Assembly: GCA_020740775.1 (NCBI GenBank)
Contig: JAHEWK010000016.1
Coordinates: 248,001 to 312,000 of the forward strand
DNA from: Ilyonectria destructans
Taxonomy: Eukaryota; Ascomycota; Sordariomycetes; Hypocreales; Nectriaceae
Direction of reading: 5' to 3'
DNA: 64,000 bases
Part shown: in pieces, positions 1-8,050 of the stretch
Numbering within the stretch: the stretch's first letter is position 1
Layout: each line of letters opens with the position of its first letter
Notes under the pieces: model-generated
What the model saw: only the letters and a program-made list of their open reading frames with translations
Told to the model about the DNA's origin: nothing
Databases searched by the model: none
Translations under genes and position numbers: made by a program

Positions 1-2742
1 GTAGTGCCGTTCGAAGAGTCTCTTAGCAACCGCTTCCGAGGAGATATCGCTCATGCCTTCGAGTTCGACGCCTTTGGTAAGCCGGTCTGTGACTACCATG
101 CAGTTCGTCGCGCCATCCCGTCCCGATGGTGGGAGGTCCGTAATGAAGTCGATAGTGACCTCGCTCCATATTCGTTGCGGAATGGGTAATGGCTTCAGGA
201 GCCCTCTCTTCGTGTCTCTCCAAATGGTGTTCCTTCCGCAGACCTCACAGTTACGCACGAATTGGCGTACTTCGCTAGCTGCGCCCGGCCAAAAGAAGCG
301 TCTCGACAGAATAGAGTACGTAAGGTCTCTCCCCGGGTGCCCGGTAATGTGGGAGTCGTGTGTTGCTTGAATAATCTTCGTGCGCAGCGGCTCAGAGTTG
401 GGTATCCAGACACGATTCCGGAAGCATAGGAGACCTTTGTCATCCAGTGAGCATTCTGAGATACTCACAACCTTCTCCTTTTGCAACTGTGTCGGTAAGT
501 TCTTCTCTCCATTCGCTACTAGCTTCGTGAGTTCCTGGTAGAGCTTGTCCTCTCGGCGTGCGGCGTCCCAAAGTTGCTGCAATTCCTGGTCCTCGAATAG
601 CCTGATATCCTTTTCGAAATCAAACTCCAGGGCGCCCTCAGTGTTGGTGGAAACTGTCGAGATGCGTACCCTTCTAAGATGGTCGTCCTGAAAGAGCCTC
701 ATAATGCGTGCCTTGAGCCGCTCGTCCGAGTAGTCGGCTGGCATATCTTGGTCTCGTCGAGAGAGCGCGTCTGGCAGTCCAGCCTTCTTTCCGGGTCTCC
801 ATTCGAGTGTGAAATGGAACCTGGATAAGAACTCCGACCATCGTACTTGTCTTTCCGTTAATCTTCTCTCCGAATAGAAGTATTTCAGATTCTGATGGTC
901 CGTGAGGATCCTGAAATTCTTCACAGCTCGCAGCTCTGGTTCCCATTGCTCCAGACACCTTACAATAGCAAGCAGTTCCTTGTCGTGAATAGCGTAGTTG
1001 ACCTCTGCTGGCGAGTGTTTCTTCGAGAAATAGGCGACAGGCCGTAATAGTCCGTCTTCGTCGTCTCGCTGGGAGAGGACACCCCCAGTGACAAATCCTG
1101 AAGAATCTGCCTCCACGATAGTCTCTCTCTCCGGGTGGAAATGAGCTAGAATAGGGGCCGTGATCAACAGGTCCTTAAGCTTCTCAAAGGCTTCTTCGCA
1201 TAGGTCGTCCCAACGGAAGGGTACGTCCTTTTTCGTTAGCCGTATCAGCGGCTCTGCTATCTCTGAGAACTCAGGCATGAAAATCCTATAGAAGTTCGCG
1301 AAACCGATAAAGGCTCTAACGGCTTTTACGTTCGTTGGCGTAGTCCATTCCTTGACAGCCTTGACCTTCTCAGGATCGACTCGGATCCCGTTCTCCGCCT
1401 CGATAATGAACCCGAGATATTTCACCGTCTTGACTTCGAATTCGCTCTTGCTGATGTCTAGCTGTAGCCCAGCATCCATTAGGCGTTGGAGGACCCTGCC
1501 GACTTTGTCGCGGTGGTCTTGAATGCTTCCAGAAGAGAAGATCAACACGTCGTCGATGTATGCTGACACGAAATCGTCTAGGTAGTCTTGGAGCACGCTG
1601 TTGATATACCGTTGAAAGGCTGCGGGTGCACCTGTCAGTCCAAATGGGACTACCAGCCATTCAAAAGATCCGTAGCGTGTTCTGAAGGCCGTCTTTTCTT
1701 CGTCTCCGGGGGCGACCCTGATCTTGTGGAATGCTGCTATAACATCTAGCTTCGTGAACCACTTTGCCTTTGCCACAGTGCGTAGCGTTTCGTTGAGTAA
1801 GGGCAGCGGATAGCGGTCCTTCTTGGTGATGTTGTTCAGTCCTCGGTAATCCACACAAAAGCGAACGCCTCCACCAGGCTTTTTCACCATGAGAACCGGT
1901 GCCGCCGCGGGTGAACTGCTAACTCTGATAAACTCCTTGTCGAGAAGCTCTGTAAGTGTCTTCCGCAGTACCAATAGCTCTTCGCGAGACATGCCATAAA
2001 GCGGACCCCAGGGTAGGGGTTTCTCGCGGCCGTGTTCGTCTCGTAGGACTTCGATCTTCAGGTCAACGCCTGGCCTGTGGGGAGGTAACTGGTTGGCCAG
2101 TTGTCGAGAGAAGGCTTGTAACCACTTGTGGTAGTGTGGTGGCAACTTCTCCACTGGGTCGATCTTTGGTTTCGGTCTCAAGGCTTTGTCGATGTCCGCC
2201 ATCGTGACGGCATAAACTCCAACGCCGCCTGTACGTCTGTTGCGGCGCACGTCGCCTAGAAAGGCAGCGGCCATCACCTTCGAGACCTCTAGTCGAGGGG
2301 GCCGATAGCGTTGTCGGTCTTGTACTTGAGCTCCACTGGTTCCGATCTCCAAGTATCCTTCCTTCGCATGAATGTGAACATCTTGATCTTCCATCCATCG
2401 TTTGCCTAGAATCATATCCCAGTTAAGGTCGTCAATGACGTACATAAATACACGGCGCTGTTGGTGTCCGTCTAGGTCGATCGATAAGTAAGTGATCTTG
2501 TCGATCTTAACCTCCTTGCCGTCTCCTGCTGCATTCTCGAGGATGCGAGGTTGAACAGGTATATGTGGCAGCTGAAGAGATTGGAAGGTCCGTTTGCTAA
2601 CCGCGCCGTAGCAGAGGCAACCATAGTCGACGAGGGATGGTACGAAGTCCGTTCCATTCACCCTAACGTCTGCTATGAATGGATCTCCATCCATTCTCTT
2701 TTTACCGGTTGTCTCCCATTCTCTCACAGCCGCCGCGTGTTC
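1..2742 (-). mobile_element. pol: Ty3/gypsy retrotransposon pol polyprotein (protease-RT-RNase H-integrase), partial
   Basis: Reading every codon on the minus strand from 2742 down to 1 shows no stop, so at least 914 codons are open and the frame leaves the window inside the integrase. Domains in order: a retropepsin near 2630 (LVDYGCLCYG), a reverse transcriptase at about 2000-1440 with the YIDD catalytic box at 1549-1560, an RNase H region at about 1270-800 (DSSGFVTGG, then ELLAIVRCLEQW), an integrase zinc-binding HHCC region at about 400-250, and the start of the integrase core (VTIDFITDLP). The frame is the same as gag upstream and is separated from it by one UAG. The protease has DYG where DTG or DSG is expected. 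The long open frame indicates a recent or active copy. The 3' end and the second LTR lie outside the window. Confidence 0.95.
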
Positions 2743-4062
2743 CTAGTCTGAATCTCCGTCGCTCTGGAGAGTGGCATCTTCGCCTTCTTCAACGATCGCG
2801 GCGTTGGTAACCGAGGGGCGCGAGGGGGCTGCGGCGTTGACTTGAGTGCGTCTGGTTACGCTCCCGGGCCGAATAGGTGCGGCTAATGGACAGCGTTCGA
2901 TTCTGCAGTTATCTCTTCCGCAACGGAGACAACGTCCTTCGCGGTAGCGTGCATCCATTTCATCCTGATCGACCCACTTGGCACGCTTACCGAGCAAAGC
3001 CTGATCCTCTGGTCGCCTGGACTGGTAGCCATTCGTGTTCTTGCCGCCGCGGGTGCGCCCAGCGTTTACTTGAGTGGATGCTTGTGGGGTTGGCTCCCAT
3101 TCCATCATGTCCTCTCTTCTGACCTCAGCCTGCTGGACATGCTGTTGCTGAGATCTCTGGCTGCTCTGACTACCGTGGTTGTCCAAGCCCCTCGTGTTGC
3201 CGCGAGGTTTCTTCCACTGGCCTAACAGTTCCATCTGGCTGCTAAGCGAGTCGCACCTCTTTGCCAGCCCAACGTAGGTGCTAATCGCGACGGAATCAGA
3301 GCCTATAAGAGCGGCCTTCATTCTGTCGTTTAGTGCCTCCTGGAGGTAAGAAATCTTGCTGTCATCTGGCCAATATTCGGCATTGGCGTTGGCGATCTCT
3401 TTCTCGAAACGAGGGTAGAACGAAGTAAAGGGTTCGTTTTCTCCTTGCTTAATCGAGTGCAGGTTGCGAGTAGCTCTCTGTTTACGATCCTTCTCTCCGT
3501 ACAACAGTTCAAGGCGGTTGAGCAGTTCAGCCACATTAAACGTCCTCTTCTCAATTTGCATCTCCACAAAGGTGGTCACATTGTCTTTAGCCTTGCCTTC
3601 CAGGCTCATAAAGACATACATAAAGTGGCCCTCTGCGTCTCCGAGGGCTTCGCCGTCGACTCGTAGCTTCCCTTCGGTCTCCAACTTCCAGCTACGCCAC
3701 TGGGACTTGTCACCACTGTACTTCGGGACATCTCGCAGCTTGGGGCGCTTGGTCGGGTGAGGACTGTAAGTGATAACCGTATTGGCGGGATCGGCGGTGA
3801 TAGAAGGGTTGGTAGTAGTGTTGGGAGTGACAGGAACAGCGGTTGTCTTATTGTCTTCTGGCGCCAGCGTGGGCGCTGGTGTGGGCTGTATAGACTGGAT
3901 GGACGTTTCCAGTGCTAACAGCTTCAATTTCGTTTCCTCATTTGCCTCTCTTAGGGCCATATTCTCGGACCGCATAAGCCTGACTTCGCTCAAGAGTTGC
4001 TCGAGTACGCTAGCCGACTGGCTAGTGGTTTCCCCCTGAGTCATGCCGTCTGAGTGGTCCAT
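2743..4062 (-). CDS. gag: Retrotransposon Gag protein
   Basis: A 439-residue ORF that forms the particle protein of the element. The N-terminal 60 residues contain a likely coiled coil (ending near ALREANEETKLKLLALE), followed by a Thr/Pro/Asn-rich spacer. The central part, from about KYSGDKSQWRSWKLETEG onward, is the retrotransposon Gag fold. Near the C terminus is a zinc knuckle, CLRCGRDNCRIERC, spaced CX2CX4CX4C, so Cys stands where the usual knuckle has His. The ORF ends in UAG at 2743-2745, and pol continues in the same frame directly after it. The start at 4062 is the first ATG after a leader of about 170 nt that follows the LTR. Readthrough of the UAG would make the Gag-Pol fusion. Confidence 0.93.
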   Translation of the reverse strand: MDHSDGMTQGETTSQSASVLEQLLSEVRLMRSENMALREANEETKLKLLALETSIQSIQPTPAPTLAPEDNKTTAVPVTPNTTTNPSITADPANTVITYSPHPTKRPKLRDVPKYSGDKSQWRSWKLETEGKLRVDGEALGDAEGHFMYVFMSLEGKAKDNVTTFVEMQIEKRTFNVAELLNRLELLYGEKDRKQRATRNLHSIKQGENEPFTSFYPRFEKEIANANAEYWPDDSKISYLQEALNDRMKAALIGSDSVAISTYVGLAKRCDSLSSQMELLGQWKKPRGNTRGLDNHGSQSSQRSQQQHVQQAEVRREDMMEWEPTPQASTQVNAGRTRGGKNTNGYQSRRPEDQALLGKRAKWVDQDEMDARYREGRCLRCGRDNCRIERCPLAAPIRPGSVTRRTQVNAAAPSRPSVTNAAIVEEGEDATLQSDGDSD

Positions 4063-4109
4063 TATTCTTCTTCGCTTGTGGCTTCTGGTGCTTCTAACTT
4101 CTTAACTCC

Positions 4110-4158
4110 GGGTGCTTCGGGTGCTTCGGGTGCTTTGGGTGCTTCGGGTGCTTCGGCT
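4110..4158 (-). repeat. Short 9-bp tandem repeat in the retrotransposon leader
   Basis: About five copies of a 9-bp unit (GGGTGCTTC on the plus strand, GAAGCACCC in the element's sense) lie in the untranslated leader between the LTR and the gag start codon. One copy differs by a single base. Confidence 0.8.
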
Positions 4159-4223
4159 GACTTTTTGACTTCTGGACTCGGGATGAGTCGTTGACTTCTG
4201 GACTTCAGCAGATTTCTGAAGTG

Positions 4224-4235
4224 ATCTTGAAAGTA
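4224..4235 (-). promoter_or_regulatory. Primer-binding site of self-priming type
   Basis: Immediately inside the LTR, with no gap, lies a 12-base block that is the exact reverse complement of 4286-4297 inside the same LTR. In Tf1/sushi-group retrotransposons the first 11 or so bases of the mRNA fold back onto this position to prime reverse transcription in place of a tRNA. The layout here matches: the predicted R start is at 4297, U5 is about 62 nt, and the priming site abuts the LTR end. A TATTTA box lies about 20 bp upstream of 4297 on the minus strand (4315-4320). Confidence 0.8.
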
Positions 4236-4451
4236 TGTGAAAGGCCTCTAGTGAGTTGATTCAACTAACTAGTCCCTATGCTGTTTACTTTCAAGATGAA
4301 GAAAGGAAAGAATCTAAATACAAACTGGGTGCGTGAAGACGCGTTATATCTTCTTTAATATAGAAGATTCGAGAATCAACTCGATGGCGCTGTGGAGAAG
4401 AATTCGGGCTTGGCGGCAGAGCCGCCAGCCAAGTGGGCCTGACCCGTTACA
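4236..4451 (-). repeat. 5' LTR of the retrotransposon
   Basis: A 216-bp segment which, read on the minus strand, begins TGTAACGGGTCAGG at 4451 and ends CTTTCACA at 4236, giving TGT...ACA ends. It contains a palindrome (TTGGCGGC/GCCGCCAA type, about 4412-4430), TATA-like sequence, and the predicted transcript start at 4297. The outer boundary lies about 95 bp upstream of the start codon of the next gene. The second LTR and the matching target-site duplication are outside the window, so the ends rest on the TG/CA dinucleotides and the primer-site position. Confidence 0.75.
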
Positions 4452-4545
4452 CCTTGGTCTTTCTCTACACTTCTCGGCCTTTATATTTGCCGACCTCTCT
4501 TATCAGTCCTCTATCTTACACTTTGGGTTTGTCTCTGCTTCCGCT

Positions 4546-4974
4546 ATGGCAGCCTTACAATCCAATATACCCTACTACGTCTTCGGCATGCTGGAGCCAA
4601 CTTTACAAATTCTCGGCTTCGTCGTTGCCTCTTTCGCCCCTCAATACTACGCGTGCTCGCAGACGCAGACGCCAATCTCGCACACTTTGCTCCCATCCGA
4701 GAAGATCGTTACATACCAGTTGGGCAACCTCTTCCTCCTGATCGCCATCATGGGCCTCAGCATCATGAACTCGGTAGGCGACCATGCTGTTGTAGCGACA
4801 TACTTATCGGCGTTGTGGTGGGGTGACCTGGGCCACATCGGTGTTACGGCTTGGTGCATGGGTTCCCAAAGATTGCTGAGTGTACGGGAGTGGACTTTGG
4901 TCAATTGGGCCAACATGGGCTTCCCAGCCTTCTTATTCACGATGCGAAGCCTTTACTTCCTCGGCAATTTGTAA
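4546..4974 (+). CDS. Small four-helix membrane protein (DUF7704-like, tentative)
   Basis: A 142-residue protein of unknown function. It starts MAALQSNIPYYVFGMLEP and has about four hydrophobic segments: residues 8-28, 57-76, 83-103 and 118-138. The LEP motif after the first helix start, WWGDLGHI in the third helix and NWANMGFPAF in the fourth resemble fungal small integral membrane proteins grouped as DUF7704. The frame is open upstream to an ATG at 4333, but that extension lies inside the LTR and is coding by chance, so I take the ATG at 4546. The retrotransposon sits head to head with this gene, about 95 bp away, and probably displaced its promoter. Confidence 0.7.
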   Translation: MAALQSNIPYYVFGMLEPTLQILGFVVASFAPQYYACSQTQTPISHTLLPSEKIVTYQLGNLFLLIAIMGLSIMNSVGDHAVVATYLSALWWGDLGHIGVTAWCMGSQRLLSVREWTLVNWANMGFPAFLFTMRSLYFLGNL

Positions 4975-6231
4975 CCCTACAGCAGGTGTGATCAGAGACC
5001 TCATCTCGGCCACATCGCCGCGTCTCAATGACATCAGCTGGTCATTACAGCAACCAACTCTTATAATTACAATTTCAATTCAATTAAACTGACTTTTTCA
5101 ATATGGATGCTCCAAATACTGACCGTGAACATTATTTCTATCGCCCTTGTGGAGGCCGAGAGGTCGAGTGTCACGGCTGTGAGTTAGCCAGACACGAAGG
5201 GTCCAATGTGTCAGTATGTGGACGTGTGCAAGAAACAAATGTCCTCATTCGAGGGACCCCTGTAGAATGACTGTCTAAGATAAGGTCGCCTGACCGCCGT
5301 TCTGGCGCAAGTAGGACTACGTTTGGGGAGAGGGACCTCGCAGTGTATTGGCTTATTCCTCTACACGAAAGGGGAATCGATTGGTTTGATGTACAAGACG
5401 AATGCAACTCACTGTCTCAGTGCGAACCGCACTTGGCGCGTCGCTATGTTTCTCATGATGGTGTAGGCAGCAGACACCAAAACGCTTCTGGTTAGGAGGC
5501 ATCGCTCTGAAAACAGCCACATCATGGCCGTGGCCTGCGCTCAGTGGCACATGGAAATTCGTAAGGCCACTATATCCTGGCACAAGAGTCGTTCCAAACT
5601 CAAGAAACCGCCATGTGAGTAGTGCCCCTGGGGAATAACATGCCGTTCAGGAGGCATGAGGCGGCGAAGGTATACTGCCTAGCCCCTCCACATTCCCGCC
5701 AAATTGATCAAGAGCAATTCTGTCTTCTATAACCTCTTGAATTGGTCAGCTCCCAGCTTGCGCATGTGAATTTGGCATTCTAACCGCTATGTCAGGATTG
5801 CTTCCTCGCACCAATGCGTGGTAGGCGGTCTCATGTCGATGGTGTAGTGTGGTGGAAACATGAAGAAGAGAGGTCAGACAGGGATGACGGGGGTCAAATC
5901 AAAAATTCAAATAGATGGAAGGCGGGCAAGAAAGAGTGTGCTATGCATACATATCCTATTTCTCCATGACACATATTTGTGGCTTGCTGAATTTATTAAA
6001 TAAACTTTAGTTATTTAGTCTGCAACCCACAATCCACAACAAAGACCTCCTCAAGAGCTGCAATCTCGCGGAGGACACCGCTGCCACTGGCTTCATCGAC
6101 CATGTAGCGATCCTAAATTGGGAGATATAACAGAGGAGGCGTGCAGCACACTGCAGAGAGCACTAGAAACAGCCGAGCAAACCCGCGCATTCGTCTTCAC
6201 ACCCATCCGAGGACTTTTACTCCCGCGACCC
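4975..6231. other. Intergenic stretch without recognisable gene
   Basis: About 1.25 kb with only short ORFs in conflicting frames and no recognisable domain. The part near 5990-6020 is AT-rich. Confidence 0.5.
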
Positions 6232-6915
6232 TCAATCATACCAACAATGCCGCCCTCGACACTTTCTTTTCGACGTGGTCCACGGACGCTTTGTGCTAGC
6301 CGCCGTCGGCGTTGAAATGCACGCTCCTCGGCACGGCAACTCGGTGGTGCACACCATAGTCGGCGTGCATGTGCTTCCTGGCGAGCAAGGTGCATTGTTG
6401 CCCACGGTGCACGGGGTGAGAGACACCGGGGTTGGAGTGGCGATGCATGCGCCTCCACAGGGCACGCCGCTCGTGCAGGTCATGGTCGGCGTGCAGGTGC
6501 TTCCGTTTGAGCACGGTGCGTTGTTGCCGACAGTGCAAATCGTAGACGACGCCGGCGTTGGAGTGGCGATGCACTCGCCGCGCCATGGGAAGCCGGGCGT
6601 GGAGTACATCGTCGGCGTACAGGTGCTGCCCCCAGGACAGGGGGAGTTTTTCCCTATAATACAGGGAATTGCGGGCGGAGGGGTAGGTGGTGGATTGATG
6701 CAGAGACCGCCGCAGGGGGTACTGCAGACGCAGGTTTGCGTGGGAGTGCAGGTCCAGGAGATTGGGCAAGGTGCGTTATTGCCGACGGTGCAGGAGATTG
6801 TGTATTGTGGAAGAGAGGTTGGGGTCCAAGCCTGGGAGGGGATGGGTAAGAGAGGCATGAGAGCGAGGAGCATGCATCGATACATGGTAGAGAGAGGTGA
6901 TGCTGCAAGTGTCAT
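6232..6915 (-). CDS. Secreted Cys-rich protein with four tandem modules
   Basis: A 227-residue intronless ORF. A hydrophobic N terminus (MYRCMLLALMPLLPIPSQA from the second Met at 6885, or ten residues longer from 6915) looks like a signal peptide. The mature part has four modules of about 40 residues with the pattern C-T-V-G-N-N-A-P-C, then GSTCTPT, then PCGGACI, joined by Thr/Pro-rich spacers such as ATPTP. Modules 1, 3 and 4 keep all Cys; module 2 has lost two (MYSTPGFPWRG where the others have MTCTSGVPCGG). The C-terminal tail is basic. The modules are recurrent in fungal secretomes, but I know no assigned function; cell-wall or effector roles are guesses. The plus-strand ORF across the same span is an antisense shadow. 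Confidence 0.75.
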   Translation of the reverse strand: MTLAASPLSTMYRCMLLALMPLLPIPSQAWTPTSLPQYTISCTVGNNAPCPISWTCTPTQTCVCSTPCGGLCINPPPTPPPAIPCIIGKNSPCPGGSTCTPTMYSTPGFPWRGECIATPTPASSTICTVGNNAPCSNGSTCTPTMTCTSGVPCGGACIATPTPVSLTPCTVGNNAPCSPGSTCTPTMVCTTELPCRGACISTPTAASTKRPWTTSKRKCRGRHCWYD

Positions 6916-7351
6916 TATGTTGGGATGGCGAGCAATGAATAACTAGGCTAGAATAAAAGTGAACAGTGAGTACATCAGTTCACCTTCAGGAAGCCGACGA
7001 GGTCAATGCGGACTTGGGCTTATATGTGTCATGCAACTACCATACCGATGTGAAGGGAATAGCACATGGTCTGCAAATATGGAGGTGGTGTGAGCGAAAA
7101 CCATGAACAAACTCTCGAGAACTGTGAATGATATATATAGATATATATATGATGTGGGAAAAGTTAGTTGACACATCATGAGACACGAAAATGACTATCT
7201 TTAGAATTAGAACTGAGCTGTTCTCGTATTTACCAGATTGTGGCGGTCGTGGCTGGACTAGCGGGGTTGAGAACAAGTAGAATCGATCAATTATACACAG
7301 TCGCCCTTAGTTAACTCGAGAATCAGCACCCAACCAAAGTCCACACCTCTG

Positions 7352-7668
7352 CTAGTCGGTGGCGTGTACGTCTAAATTCGTCGCGCATGTGAAATAGTTC
7401 TTGCGAGAATCCCAGGGGTGCAGGAAAGTAAAGCCAGCGCGGTCCGCGAGATAGAGGTCGACATCGGTGCGGTTGAGCTTGTGGAAAAGCTCCCAATTAG
7501 TGTTGGCGATCCAGAAGAAGGCTCTTTGGTCTTGATCCTATACAGGCAACGGTCGTCAGGTGAGGCAGAAATGGCAAGGTTCGCCCACGGCAGGGCCTTG
7601 GGAATGACCGAGGCGAGGGTAGTGGCCACCAAAGTCGCGCTGACAACAAGGCTCGAAAGACACACCAT
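7352..7668 (-). CDS. Small secreted protein, two exons
   Basis: The ATG at 7668 opens a signal-peptide-like sequence (MVCLSSLVVSATLVATTLAS). The same frame then runs through low-quality sequence, while another frame from about 7532 reads smoothly as FFWIANTNWELFHKLN and ends at TAG 7352-7354 after CATNLDVHATD. A single intron must join them. A likely one starts GTGGGC after codon LP, has a CTGAC branch site, and ends AAAG before AGCCTTC, about 65 bp long. The product would be about 80 residues with few Cys. The function is unknown. The exact junction is uncertain, but two coding frames in one small secreted gene is the best reading. Confidence 0.5.
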
Positions 7669-8050
7669 GATGATTGTGATTTTGATGTGAGCCCGACATT
7701 GCTCAAGCCGTTATTAAGATTCCGTCATGGCTGCCATTTTGCCGATTGTTTGAGTCTGAGAGGTCTGGGAGTAGAACTGCACAAGATGAGGGGTATGGAG
7801 GGCCTCCCGCAGCAATACGTATTCGTTCGCCTGATGTGTTGTACAAGTACCTGCTAGCTATTGCCATTAATGCTTTTATTGCTTGTGACTATCGACATGT
7901 TAAAGTACCAGTGAAATGTCCAGGTTTTATGTAAGGCGTTGCTGCCTGACCACCGCGACTCATAGTCGTTGGCCATAAAAAGAGCAAAATTCCCCTCCTG
8001 TCCCGCAAGGTCTCAACATCCCTTCTCTACCGAGCAAACGTGATCTCAAC

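Noticed and set aside
4333..4545. N-terminal 71-codon extension of the small membrane protein
   Set aside because: It lies largely inside the retrotransposon LTR and is open by chance; the homologous protein starts at 4546.
6275..6946. 223-codon plus-strand ORF over the Cys-rich gene
   Set aside because: It is the antisense of a repeat-coding ORF. The minus strand has the signal peptide and conserved Cys modules; the plus strand translates to repeated Val/Gly/Gln words without domain character.
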